The notes beneath the pieces were generated by a model. It made no database searches, was not told the DNA's origin, and was given only the letters and a program-made list of their open reading frames with translations. Positions 43,900 through 56,514 of a stretch of DNA of 64,000 nt are shown piece by piece. The stretch comes from Neoscytalidium dimidiatum. Taxonomy: Eukaryota; Ascomycota; Dothideomycetes; Botryosphaeriales; Botryosphaeriaceae. A program made the translations under genes and the position numbers. The stretch spans positions 186,001 through 250,000 of the forward strand of contig CM074700.1 in the NCBI GenBank assembly GCA_037367355.1. The letters run 5' to 3'. The stretch's first letter is position 1, and the number at the start of each line of letters is the position of its first letter.

Positions 43900-45197
43900 T
43901 GCACTCTGGTTTTGTTAGAGCAAAGCATTTGTAAAGGACGCATTCGGGTCTCACCTCTGGGAAAATGCTGTGTATTTCCGCGCCAGATTAATCCGAAAAG
44001 AGACGTAATAGCCGATAGGGACGCAGCGCACTATACATGAAGCTGTAGTTAGTATTAAATTGGTAGATCTTGTGTTCACTGGGATATGGGTCAAACCAGG
44101 ATATCCTGAATTCCAAAATTCCCATGGGCATCTATGAAGCCAATCCTACTTGGTTGACAGTTAGCATTTAGTCTGAGTTGAAAATTGTATTCAAGTACCA
44201 ATATCTATTGAGGGATATATTCCCGTTTCCCGTTCTGGAGTCTTCATTGGAAACTTAAAAGGTAGAACAGTCCATGAATGAGTTCAACGTAGGAGGCCTG
44301 TAAACTTAGTAAGCGTGCATTTAATCAGGACAGTTGAACGTATTTGATTGTTCACCAGAGCTGCCATGGGGGAATTAGGATAATTCCTAGTGCATTTGCA
44401 GAGGCTTTTGGCCGGCTAGACCTTCTTGTCGGATCACGTGGCCGCGTTCTGGGCTCAAAGCACGAAGGGAAGGCCGACAGGACCACCAACCATTTTGGAA
44501 GAACAGATTACATCCGCTATTATAAAATGAAAAAATATCCTGATGAGACTCGGACTAAGCTGTTGAATTCGCCTTGTAGGTTTGACTTCGGTAGGTCGTC
44601 TGAACGCGCTTGATTAGCCTTTTCTCGAGTAGACAAAATAATAGGCTGGCACGATGCTGTGTCCGGAAAGTAGCTTAAGTCGCTGTTGAGAGAGTGGATC
44701 TCCTTTATGCTCAAGATTTGGCTGATCCCTCTGATGTGCCAACACACTTGCGCACTTGCATAGATGCACGTTCGCATAGAAGCAGGGCTCCGAACAGTTT
44801 CGCAACATACTATCAGACGTCATTGGTTCGATCGCCACTTCGTTCTGCACGACATGGTAGGCATCCCAGCCTGACCGGTAGGCTGAGGTGGCTGAGGTGG
44901 CTGAGCATCTGGTTGAAGCAAAGGCTAGGCTGAAACCAAATTTGATGGCTCGATGCTTAGATGTATAAGAATATTTTTGGTTGTGTAAAGCCTGGATGCA
45001 TCCTACCCTGCCTTGGATCATCCCTTCGTTCGATGCAACAAAATCTCTTATCAAACCGATTCAGCAGACCTGAAAATCACTATATAGAATCATTGATCTG
45101 ATAAAAGGTACTGGCTTCAATCTCCCATGAATAGTTGGGATCTGTCAACATAACATAGGCTAAAGCTGCGCTTTCGCATTGCGCCGATATTCTCAGA
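43900..45197. other. gene-poor AT-rich stretch
   Basis: No convincing frame. A near-perfect short tandem repeat lies at 44881-44907. A tRNA B-box-like string at about 44825 lacks the rest of a tRNA. Confidence 0.5.
44881..44907 (+). repeat. 9-bp tandem repeat, three units
   Basis: Units of GGCTGAGGT, two perfect and one partly changed, in a gene-poor region. Confidence 0.8.
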
Positions 45198-48149
45198 TCA
45201 ACTTGCAGTCGATGCACTCGGCGGAAAATCCTCATTCATCGTCCCCCAATCACTCTCATTCCTTCCCAACGTCAACTCCAGCACGCCGCCATCCAAGAAG
45301 AAACTATGCGTGATCCAACTCTTCGTATAACTCTCCCCATCCAGCGTTGCGCTCTGAACATAAATCGCCTGATAGCTCGGATCGAAATTAATATTCCTAA
45401 TAGTCGCCGTGTTGCCCGTCACCGGGCTCGTGATATTGACCTCGCGGAAGAAGGGCGGGATGATCAGGTAGACGTCCTGGCCAGCGACAGGCCAGATCCC
45501 CATCATGGTCAGGCTGGAGAAGCTGCCCATGGCGCCGCTGTCGTCGTTGCCGGGGATGCCAATGACCGTATCGTTGAATTGTGCGGGGATGTAGAAGTGC
45601 GCAATCTCGGCTGAGACGGCGGGGCGGCCAGAGTAATGGGCGAGATAGACGGTGAGGAAAGCTTGCTCATCACCGATATAGAGAAGATTGTAAGTGTAGT
45701 GCAGGTACTGCACACGCCGGGTGAATGTCTCGGGTCCGCCGAGGGTGGTGACTAGGGTAGCCATGTCTTGTGGGACGTAGAAGGTGTAGAGCCAGCTGGA
45801 GCCTTCGTAGGTTTCGTGGCCATCGGGGTTCAGATAACAGCTGGTGAAGTTGTAGAGACTTGAGCAGAGGATGGGGTCTTGGTATCCCCAGGTGCCGTTG
45901 AGATACTTGACCTGGAGGAACCCGGTGAAGCCGCTGTCTTCCTTAGGGCCACCGGGCGTTGTGTTGAAGAAAGATACCTACAGTTTATTAGCAGATGAGC
46001 TACAAATCTGCAAGTTTAATTCAGACCTCATCCTCTTTAAACATATTCTTCCAGTTGTTGCTTCGCTCAAGATACTTCTCGTAATCCGCAGTCTTGCCAA
46101 GCTTCTGCGCCATCAAAGCAATGACGTAGTCATTATATGCGTATTCAACGGTCCTGGATATTGAACGGGTGAAAGGTCCCACCCCATAAGGGTCGTAGTC
46201 GTCCTGAGCAATCAGAGATCGGTCATGGTATCTTTTGAAGAAGAGAGCTTACGGTGGGAATGTATCCTAAGTTTTTCCAGCTGTTTAGGCCGCCTCTGCC
46301 TTCCACTGCATAAAGTCAATAACAAGTTTTCCTAGAAGATAGTAAGACAGTACCGGCCCAATTAAGTGGTTCCTCCTCGGCATCTGTAAATCGTAAGCAG
46401 TGTTTTGAAAACAAGAAAGAGAGCCAAAATGCCTTTAATCAACGCTTCATAACCAGTCTCCCAGTCCACATCCTGCGTAATGTTTTTAAGAAAGGAGTCC
46501 ACGAGTACAACGTCCGCGTTCGAGCCGCCTTGTGTGAACCCCTTGCAAAGACTCATCCGGCAATCCGGCAGCCAACCCCTTTTATGGATTGTCAAAGATG
46601 TTGCTTGCATTGATCAATCGGGATGCTTACTCGTTACGGTAGATGTCTATTAAACTTCGAATCATGAGGGTTTGGGATTGAGGGTCCAAAAGAGTGAGCA
46701 AAGGATGGATGCTCCGATACGAATCCCATATACAGTAATAAGAATCGTAGTATGGCTCATCGGATTCCCAGAGATAGTTTTCACCCGTGTAGTCCTGCGG
46801 AGAAATCAAAGTGCGGTAAAGCCTTGAAAGAAAGGTGGTAAGTTATCTGGATACTCCGGACACGACTTATGGGCTCCTTACCCAGACCAGAAAGTTGTTT
46901 GCAAACTCTCATTAACACCGACAGGATCGATTGACACAACGCCTAGCTTTCCTCTCCATGCATCTTCTGCAGCGGTTTGCACGCGTTCGAAGTCAAATTC
47001 AGGAATCTCTGACTCGGCGTTTTGGCAGGCCTTCTCAACACTGATGAAACTCATCCCTACTCGAGCAGTGATCTGTCTGTTGTTTGAGGGAGCTTCGAAT
47101 TGAACCCAAGCACCGGCTGGTAGAATATCAGTTCCAGTATTGACATTGTCCGGGACTACTCGAAGGCTTTTGGGCTCTGAACCGGCGCGGTTATTCATGT
47201 ATACCCCAGTATGTCGGATATTAGCACCAGAAAAATCGGCACAGAACGATAAGTTGTAGGATCCGATGCCGAAAGACGGTTCAAAAGTGCCGTTTCCAGT
47301 GACTCTGCCTGTGTCTGGGTCGACAGCTATCTCGCCGTACGATCGTGAGCTTGGGAGATCCCTGAGGTCGACCGATATGAGCGGACTCAAGGGCACGGTA
47401 GCGTTTCCGCCATTTGGTGGAACGGGGACATCTGGGAAAGTGAAGCGCCATAGTGCCGTATGATTGGCCACTGTTGTTTCAGCCTTAATGCTCGTGTTCA
47501 GTGTCACGGTAAAGTAGCCCGGGGAAGCAAATGCGGTGCCATTGATCCCTGTAAGAAAGGTGAGAATAGAAATCTGGCATCATTGGGGATGTTGGGGGGA
47601 TTACGCTTGACTCCCCGATCTTGGGCAGGAAATTCGCAGCTATTCACGTCGTCTCCAGGACATCCCGCCTGAGCTGCCTTCGATATCAGCGCCGAATCGT
47701 TTTAGCGGGACGTCGCTGTTCAGCTCACCGAAAAGAGGGAAGTTTCCGAGGGAAGGCGAGCCTCCAGTACCAGAGTCGTGCTGGAGAAGTTGCAATCAGC
47801 TTTAGTCCAGATTCAGTGCTCGGGCGGTGTACCATGTGCGAAAAGCCATAGATCTCGCTGTCATCGCTGGCAAAGCCACCCTGGTTCTCGCCGGTGACGT
47901 CTGCTACGGCCTTTGCCATACCGAACGGTAGCGTGGCGCCGGGAAAGACATGTCCTGTGTTGCGAGATGAACAACAACAACAACACTCAGAGAGCTGTGT
48001 AAGAGAAGCTGACCTCCGTTGACAGTGCCGATCAAAGGATCGACATAGTCAAAAATGTCGTATGCGGAAGCATTTTGAGCTTGGGCATGCCTTGCGCAAG
48101 TGGCCAGGGTCAGGGCGAAGAGGGTCGAGCATGCGAATCTCCCAGCCAT
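45198..48149 (-). CDS. secreted GH92 alpha-1,2-mannosidase
   Basis: Glycoside hydrolase family 92 exo-alpha-mannosidase; calcium-dependent, acting on mannose ends of N-glycans or mannan. Eleven exons: 48149-48014, 47954-47833, 47780-47729, 47673-47605, 47548-46882, 46822-46631, 46578-46433, 46383-46354, 46305-46253, 46203-46027, 45977-45198; sum 2424 nt, 807 residues, normal for the family. A signal peptide (MAGRFACSTLFALTLATCARHAQAQ) is clear. Motifs: YVDPLIGTVNGGHVFPGATLP, HDSGTGGSPSLGNFPLF, CPGDDVNSC, DSYYCIWDSYRSIHPLL, GWLPDCRMS, TQGGSNADVVLVDSF, FTGFLQ, and GIPGNDDSGAMGSF, whose Asp residues are the proposed catalytic base. The seventh intron begins GC instead of GT. The gene is divergent from the GH3 gene. 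Confidence 0.9.
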
Positions 48150-48848
48150 GTTGATCTATGGTGAGACGTCGGGCGGCGGGTAGGATGGAAACACGGGGAT
48201 TGGGCTATTATCAATGGCTTTGAAGTGGCCGGATCGTCAGGAACCAAGCGTTCCTGATGTCAGGCATGATGCAAGGATCGAGGTTGCAGGGAAAAGGTAA
48301 AAGAATTGACGAAAGTGAGCGACTCCGGGAAGCAGGTGGGCGCGCTGCAATGGCACGTCGGCCGTGAACCAGGCATGACAAGGCGCCGATCGGAGCTTGG
48401 ACGGAGGGAAAGTGGATTATCAGATGCGGGGAAGAAGAGCTGTTCCAAGTGCATCGTTCGTTTGCTCGGGCTGCACTGGGCCGCCTGCCGGGGCCGCCTT
48501 CCCGCTCTGGGCACTGCTTAGCCGGGCCCCGCCGCTGTCTCCGCACCCAACAGCCCTCAAGTGCCATCCCGACGTCGCATCGCACATCTCCGCCGTCTCT
48601 CTCCTCCCACTTTCTCCGTCCTTTTCAATTACCCAGCTCCGCCTACCTAGCGAGCCGCGTTCTTGACGTTGCAGCACCTAGAACACGATAGATAGATACC
48701 CTTGAGCCGATCTATCGTCAGTTCCTCGTTATGCTTTCACCAACGGCCCATTTACCCTGTTTCGTGCACCGTACCGGTGGCCCCCTCCGACTAATGAGGC
48801 TTAAATTGGCTCCGTCGTGACCTTACTTTCATTTCATGGATCTTGATC
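48150..48848. promoter_or_regulatory. shared GH92/GH3 upstream region with CreA-type sites
   Basis: 699 bases between divergent glycosidase genes. Matches to the CreA carbon-repression consensus SYGGRG occur at 48426-48431 and 48488-48493, and on the other strand at 48527-48532 and 48539-48544. The sequence is GC-rich there, so some matches may be chance. A GATAGATAGATA run lies near 48687-48698. Confidence 0.4.
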
Positions 48849-51800
48849 ATGAGGCTTCTTACTGCCCTCTTTGCTATCAATGCGTGCACGCCGGCTGTTC
48901 GATGCCTGCAGAGACCAAGGGACGCAGGAAATGGAGCAGCGAAAGATGCATTCATCGATGACTTGGTCTCGCAGATGACCGTCCAAGAGCTTGGTATGCT
49001 GTCCGTGCTTCCCTGGCTCTGATGGTGTGCGCAGGGAGTTGAGGACAAGAGCTAAGATATTGCTGCACAGTCTTGCAATTACACCTCATGTTCGGAGATA
49101 ACATAGTAGGCCCTCAAAGTCAAAATGAGCTTTACGGTAATGCTCACGTCTAAGCTTCCCCATTCTGCTGGCTGATCGTACGTACAGACTCCGCAATGCA
49201 ATCCGCGCCGGACGCAGCGGTTGGGAACATACATGACTGGTCCGCCGTCTGATCTCCATCAAGTGGCTGTGCTAACCTTACACAGGTATCCCTTGAACAC
49301 GTCATACTACAACGGAATGCAAAAGCTTATCGCCGAAAAAGCCCGCCTGCAGATCCCGTTCATGCATTTTGGGGAATGTCTACATGGCGTGGGATCGTAC
49401 AAGCAGTCCATGTTCCCCCAATCCATCGGCCTCTCTGCATCCTTCGACAGTGATCTGGTCTATCGAGTTGGCCGTGCTATTGGTACAGAAGCCAGATCCA
49501 TCGGTGTACATGCTTGTCTGTCCCCAGTCTTGGACCTATCCGGGAAAGAGCCACGCTTCGGCCGACTGCAGGAGGCATGGGGTGAAGATAAAGTTCTCAC
49601 CTCAATCATGGGTGTTGCCTACGCTTCCGGTCTATCCAAGAACGCCTCCTGGTCCGAGCCTGATGCAGTGATCCCAGTAATGAAGCACTTCGCCGCCTAC
49701 GGCGCTCCACAATCCGGTCTGAACGCCGCCCCATGGATGGGCCACGGCAACCGAGAGATTTTGACAGAGCTCCTTATGCCCTTCAAAGCCGTTGTTGACC
49801 TTGGCGGTGTTCGCGGGGTCATGATGGCTTACAATGAGCTGGATGATGTTCCAGCTCATGTTTCGCCCATGCTCTACCAGGCTCTGGCAGATTGGGGCTA
49901 TGATGGCTTTGTCATGGGCGATGATCTGGGCGTATCTATGCTGGAAGGCCGTCACCAAGTATCCACCGGCCCAGCTGACACCCTCACGGTATGTTCTGGC
50001 CCTACCATAACGTCAATCTTATTCCGAACTGAACTAAAATGCTGTAGCAATGGTTCAATGTTGGGGGGATGATTCAATTCTATGACTACTCCCTGGAAGA
50101 CTTCGTGAAGACGACGGCCGGCATTGTTGGAAACGACAGCGTCAGTCTTTCAACGCTTCAATCGCATGTCAAGAAGATATTAGGAGTCAAGTATGATCTC
50201 GGACTATTTTCAGACTCGCTGATTGCAGGATCGATTGACCCACAAGCAATCACGAATTCCAATGTTCCACTTACTCTTGAAGCAGCGCAGAGAAGCATAG
50301 TATTATTGGAGAACCACAAATATACTCTGCCCTTGGAACCCACAAAGCAGTCTATCAACAAACTCGCCCTCATCGGCCCCTTCATTGACACGCTGAATTA
50401 CGGAGATTACTCTGGCACATTCGGGGCGTCCCCTGTGACAGATTCATCCACTCTACAACAAGCTATACTCTCTCACTTGGGCCATCTTGAAGCTCCCGTT
50501 GAGTTGGTGACCGCTTGGGGTGCCAACCAATGGTTGTACAATCAGCAGGTTCCAATTCCAGGCTACCATCTCTCTCCACGGAATGGTAGCGCGACCAACA
50601 GTAGTGCAAAGGTAGATGGCTTGCTAGCAACGTACTTCGGAGACACAAACTTCACGAAACCTCTTGTTCAAACCGTCGAAACACCATTCCTTGACTGGGG
50701 CCTCTACCCTCCCCCAGGTCTCCCGTCCAACAACTTTTCTGCTACCTGGGAAGGCATTGTGACGGTCCCTTCTACTTTAACGGAAATAGTAGAAGGCTAT
50801 CTCGGTGTCGCTGTGTATGCAAACACTACCGCAACCTTGTATATTGACGGCCAACTCCTCGTCACCGCCCCTCTCACCACATCCGGAAACATCCTTTCCA
50901 ACATCGAGCCCCGAACCTGGACTACCATTAACAGTACAGCTGCACCTCCAGGCTCCGCCCCCTTCACTTTTCACCCCGGAGCACGCCACCGCATCCGCAT
51001 CGAGTATCAAGCCTACAATCTTTACCAAAAGATCGAGAACCAAAACAGCTTGAACGCGCAAATCCTCCTCTTTTGGAACCTTGTTGACCGGCGTGCCACC
51101 ACATCTTCCGATCCTCCACCCGCCCTATCCCAAGCCATCGCCACCGCCCACAGCGCCGATGCCATTATCCTCCACGTCGGCAGCAGCTGGTCCTCCGACG
51201 GCGAGGGCGGCGACCGTTCCGCCCTCTCCCTCTCTGTAAACCAGACGGAGCTTGCTGACGCCGTCTTTGCTGCCGCCGAGGCATCCAATCCGCCTAAACC
51301 TGTCATCCTCGTCCTGACCGGCGGCAGACCGCTCGCTATCCCGCAGTACTACAGCCGCGCGAGCGCCGTTCTCAATACTTTCTTTCCCGGACAGCAAGGC
51401 GGACAAGCTATCTCGGATGTTCTGTTCGGTGTCGTCAATCCAGGTGGACGGTTGCCGGTCAGTGTGCCACGCAGCGAGGGCCAGCTGCCCGCGTTCTACA
51501 ACTACAAGTAAGTCTCCTTTCCACTTTTCTGGCCCGCAGCCTTTCCGTCATCCTTTCCAGCGTCATTGTCCCAGCCAGCAGTCCTCTCAGGTGCACCCCA
51601 TGCCTCTGCTGTTGCTGACACTAGTTCGAAAACCAGGTATACCGCCCACGCCGTCACATGGCTCGACGAGGATCCTGCGCCCGCGTACCCCTTCGGCCAC
51701 GGTCTCAGCTACAGCAACTTCTCTACCGGCGACCTCTCCGTCTCCGTGCGTGGCGCCGCTAACTCCCCTGTCACTACTTTCTCGACGAACGATACGCTCA

Positions 51801-52105
51801 CCTTCAGCGTGAACGTCCGCAACGAGGGTCCTCGCCCGGGCAGCCACGTCATCCAGGTGTACCTCTTGCAGCGGATATCGCAGATCACGCAGCCGGTGAA
51901 GCAGCTGGTGGCGTTTGCACGGGTGGATTTGGAGCTAGGCGAGGAGAGGGTGGTGGTGTTGGAGGTCGAGGTGGATCGGTACTTGAGGATTTTGGATCGC
52001 GCGTATGAGTGGACGGTTGAGAGGGGGGAGTATACGTTTGCGGTGTTGGAGGATGGTGGGGTTGGTGCGGATACCGGGTTGAATGTTACGGTGAGGTGTG
52101 TGTAG
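48849..52105 (+). CDS. secreted GH3 beta-glucosidase-type enzyme with PA14 domain
   Basis: Family 3 glycoside hydrolase that removes terminal beta-linked glucose or xylose; exact substrate unknown. Exons 48849-48993, 49071-49136, 49188-49239, 49286-49988, 50048-51507 and 51625-52105; 968 residues. N-terminal signal peptide MRLLTALFAINACTPAVRC. The catalytic barrel holds PVLDLSGKEPRFGRLQEAWGED and VIPVMKHFAAYGAPQSGLN; the nucleophile Asp is in YDGFVMGDDLG at about residue 300. A PA14 insertion runs about 511-668 (DGLLATYFGDTNFTKPL; YLGVAVYANTTATLYIDG). The C-terminal fibronectin-III-like domain includes FSVNVRNEGPRPGSHVIQVY. The last acceptor may be 51637 instead of 51625. Six N-glycosylation-type sequons or more are visible (for example NFSTG, NTSYY). 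The gene is divergent from GH92. Confidence 0.88.
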
Positions 52106-52520
52106 AGCTAGGCTTTGGAAGGTAAGCGGAGCGGGAGGGTTGATTGCAAGTGCAGTTGGTTATCCGGAATTGGATCTAGCTGTCAGTGTCGTGAACCTAC
52201 ATTTGGATAGCTATTTAGGTTGAAAATGAGCCGTAACGGGTGACGGGATTGCTACTGCAACAAGTTTCCTCGTCATTGTTTGTTTACGGCGTAATGTCCT
52301 TGGAGGAATATGCATAATTATACGAACGGCAGTGAGCAGTGAATGCCAGAACATTATGTGGCGGTTGCCACTAGCAACAGGCAGATGAGTCCAAAGTCAT
52401 GCTTAAGCAGATATTTGTTGACCTACACCTCGCCGTTTGTTTGCTTCCTCACTTCTTCCCAACACCATTCCCGGCTTCCAGACATCAACCAATCCACGAT
52501 CGAATCGCATCCGAGGGATA
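52106..52520. other. intergenic, no gene seen
   Basis: Separates the GH3 gene from the zinc-knuckle-like gene; both run on the plus strand. No coding frame supported. Confidence 0.6.
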
Positions 52521-54081
52521 ATGTCAAGTAATCAGCGCAAGCGTCCCAAGAAGCCGCCGCTTCAGACGCAGCCGCAGACTTTGCCGCGTCTCCAGCTGTC
52601 CGCCGCGATGAACCAGGACGAGTGTGTCATGGCCGACATCGCCACCGCCGTCCTAGGTCAGCCGCCCACGACGACGCACACGACAGCCGCAACTCTTGCC
52701 GCTCCGCAGCAGCAGCAGCAACAGGAGGAGGAGAGACGCTACATCTTCTCACAGCCCACCGTCGTCGACCGCACGAACCTCGTCCGCCAAATGCCTGTCG
52801 ACGTCTGGACTTCGCTGCCCGATAGCTGGACGGAGAAGCACGCGTACGAGCGATGGCTCCAGAGCGGGTAATGCCTAGACGTCCCTCTTCCCTCACCACA
52901 GAATCGTGCAGAAAACGTCACTTATCTAACACAAGAGATGATTCATTAGGAAGGAACCGTGTGTGTTCTGCGACAACCCGCACGCGCCGCCGCACGCGTA
53001 CGCGCCGGATCCGGTGATGGAGCTGCGGGAGCGGCGGCAGTTGGAACTGCTCTACGTCCAGCCACAGCAGCAGACGATCGCCACTGCATCAGAACCGCTC
53101 CAGAATGACACCGTTACTAATACAGGCGTGTCGGGGTCGAAGAAGACTGACGGCGGAGACAAGGCCGCTGCAGAACAGCCTGCGAGGCAGCAGATGAGCG
53201 TCCTGGCGAACGCGCTTGAGCTAATTGCGCGGCAACCCGCGTTCTGCTTGGAACGACAGCAGAATCAGGGTCAGGCTACGGCCGGTGCTAGTGTGCCAAC
53301 TACGAAGGCGCAGATCCACGGCGAAGACCCCAGACGCAAGAATATTGCGGAGCGCAAGGCCGTCAAGTCTACCGAGGGACCGTACAAGGACAATAAGCTG
53401 CAGCAGACATCATCATCGTATATTCGGGAGAGGCAAGCGAAGGCGAGCGAGGCCACGATGAAGCAACCCGAAGCGGCCGTCAAAGCGCCCAAAGAATCGC
53501 GTAGTCAGGAGCCACAACTACACAGGCCGCCCGAGCGGACCGAAGCACTTAAGCACGAAGAGGTCGCAGAAGCACAGAATCAGCCGCATATGACGAGACA
53601 AGAAGAGCAGCAGCAGAAGCAGCAGTCGTCGTCTGAAAAGAAGAAGGGGTACCAGCAATGCCAGTTCTGCGGAAGACACCACAAACCGCCCTGCATCTAC
53701 CAGCCTGGCGGCCACGACTGCGATCTGTGCGGAGGCTTCCATTACGGACTCTGCCGTGGCCGTCGCCTCTCTAGCCACTACAGCCCTGCTCCGTCTGGCC
53801 CTCATCGACACGACGGACCTCGCGCTCAGACTGACACCGCGGCCCCAGGAGCGGCACGAGCGCGCCAACGCGAGGACCTTCTGAACAGACTGGACCGCGC
53901 GCGAGACTCATCCGAACGCCATCTAGTTGAGGAAATGATCTATGACTTCTTGCGCGAGGGACGCCTACAGGGAAGCAGGTCGCGCTCACCGGAGAGGCGC
54001 GAGAGCGCCAACTACAGGTCGCGCTTGGCCAGCTCACGCGGTTATGACAACAGGAGCCCGCCGCCGTATGGCTACCGTTGA
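52521..54081 (+). CDS. protein with three small zinc-knuckle-like motifs
   Basis: Exons 52521-52867 and 52950-54081, 492 residues; intron 82 nt, phase 2, with CTAAC before TTAG. It has no domain I can name. Three motifs share the exact spacing CX2CX3HX3(C/H): CVFCDNPHAPPH at about 120-131, CQFCGRHHKPPC at about 353-364 and CDLCGGFHYGLC at about 373-384. Spacing is one residue shorter on each side than the retroviral CCHC knuckle (CX2CX4HX4C). Between them are long Gln/Glu/Lys-rich low-complexity stretches (APQQQQQQEEERR; KQPEAAVKAPKE; EEQQQKQQSSSEKKKG). The C-terminus is Arg/Ser-rich (GSRSRSPERRES) like RNA-binding or splicing-related proteins. Binding zinc and RNA is inference. Confidence 0.7.
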
Positions 54082-56500
54082 TTCCGGCGGAAGAGTAAAG
54101 TACTCAAGGATAGGCCAAGCATTCATCTGGGCTACGTGTCAATACCAACAGGTGTGAAGTTCTATTGTGGTAGATGAAAAATGGAAAGAGGCACTTATGG
54201 ACGGTGATTAAGGCACGGACAACGGAAACAAATTGGCGGAGAGGGTGGTCAATAACACAACGATAAAGCACGGAAAGACGACATGTTGGATGCGGGACTT
54301 AAGGAAACCTCTCGGCCATAATCCATCACCGACCGCATGTCATGCTTAGCAGGCTATTCGGCCAACCACGAGCTTAGCCAGGCAAGCATTTCAACGTCTG
54401 TAGAACTTGACCTCCTGTCGGGCATTAGATTGTAGCCCATAACAAAAAATAAAGCTCTAAATAAATAGTAGCTCTATTTGTGTAATAATCCTACCAGAAA
54501 GGCGAAGTGACGTGAGTCAAGTGGCCGCAGAAGAAGTATAACCACGACCCCCTCTGCCATCAGCCGAGCAGTGTCCTAGCTAGACAGCAGCTTTGATAAT
54601 GGAATAACTATAAACCGGTGCTAGTAAGCGAGTGTGCACTGACCATGGTGTTCACTATTTTATTTTCGCTCAACAGCTGCTCCTCGACTTGTCTTCCTCC
54701 ACTGACGTCAACACCACCCACAACACCACCCACAACGCTTGCGCCAACGCACTCCTCCCAACTCATAAACTTCCACGGTACCTTCGTCACAGCATTTATA
54801 ATGCTCCGAATCTGAAGCAAAAGAGGCAACCAGAGCAACTTTGTGCGCCTCATGCCGCCGCGGCCACGCTCAACGTTTAACCACGCATGTCCCTACGGCG
54901 CATATCACTCACACCGACTGAACAACAGTCCGAAGTCAGCTATAGCTCACGATCTCACATCGACAGGGCGACAATCATTTACATTCCCGAGATATATATA
55001 ATAAGAAAGAGCATATATGATTTAATGGGAAGAATATCTGAAGACTCCGCCCTCTCACCTAGGCAGGGCCGACCATACACTTCGACGATAGCCTCACCTA
55101 CGCACGCAGATACTTTACGTCTTCCAACATCTTGAGGGAAATATACAAACCTGGACGTGAGTCCGGGCTAGGAGTGAAATCCGCCAACCACAAGTGTAGC
55201 GAATGGTGTCTGCAAAAGTCGCCTTCGCTTGCGCCCACCGGACCGGCCGGCCACTATTGGTACCTTGTTGGACGGCCAACGCAGCGCGCGGCTCGCAGCC
55301 CGACGTGCACGAGCTGCTTCCGCAGTCGGCACCGTCCAGGCCGAGCTTCAACCCATCTCCTGCGTTCCGCGGGAATGGGGGGTTGCTATGCAGATTGAGT
55401 GACCTGGGCCTTTCTGCATTGAGCCAGATCCCCACCAAGTCACGTCTTCCAGAATCGAGCGCACCATGCGATAAATCCTCAGGGATGAGCAGCGGAGCAA
55501 TCACCTGCGGCAGGGCGATGAGAACCGGTGGGCAAAATTAAAGGCGGGCACCTTCCTGCCCGACGTTAGTAGCGGTATGGAGTTTTGATTAGAGTGTTGC
55601 GAACTTCTCCCACGCCGGCTCCCGCCCGAGCGCCGCTCGTCGGGCCTGCCCTTTGATAGCAGGAAGAAAACTGCTCACGTCAACACGCTCACCTTCAGCT
55701 GCAGATGAGGGTGGGAAGTTGGCCCAGGAGAGCGAAACCCCGTTCCTTGGGCTCCGGACCGTGGGCCACCCCAGGGAACACTGTAGGGCGTACTGGTTCT
55801 GCCGGGCGTGTCCAGTTGGGCGGATGGGAGGTTTAGGACTGCAATTTGGCAGCTGGACAGAGGGACGGCCCTCCGCCGTCATCTAGTCTTTCATGAGCAA
55901 GGCGGACCACACCTTCGCTGAAAGGATCAACATCTCGTTCGTGGTATAGCCGTAGTCGGAACAATCTCGACCGTTCTGCGCCGGTCAGCCCGGAGTGCCG
56001 CTCGTATTGCACTGTCTCGAGTGGGCGCAATCTTTTCCAGCTTTTTCGTCGAGCGCTTCAGCACGCCTGAGAGCTCGAGGAAGACCTGTGATCTGGATTT
56101 CCAACGCATAGCCCGGCACCTGGCGGCGGTATCCGTTCTCGACCTGCTCTCCGCACTTCCCGGAACCTCTGATTTACGTTCACTTACTCTCCGTTCGGCA
56201 TGTTCCGTTTCACATCCTCAGTTCCCTTCCTCTCCTGGACATTTGGATCTTCAAGAAACAGCCCGACAATGAACCTAATCAGCACAGCGCAGGCCCAGAC
56301 GTGAAGGAGGAGCACCCATGCACCATCGATGTAAAAGTATCACAGCAGAGACAAGCAAGTCATTGCACAGCCATGCCAAATCACTCCAAATGAATATCAC
56401 CGTGCGGGAGACAAAACATCCTAACCCTCACCCCACTCCATCACATCCTTCCTAAAGTCACTTACGGGCCCCTCTCTGCCCAACTTACCACGAGACGTCG

Positions 56501-56514
56501 CCCCCCCCCCCCCC
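56501..56514 (+). repeat. C14 homopolymer
   Basis: Fourteen consecutive C; a length prone to sequencing or assembly error. Confidence 0.9.

Noticed and set aside
44815..44840. tRNA B-box-like GGTTCGATCGC
   Set aside because: No matching A box, acceptor stem or T-arm pairing could be found around it.
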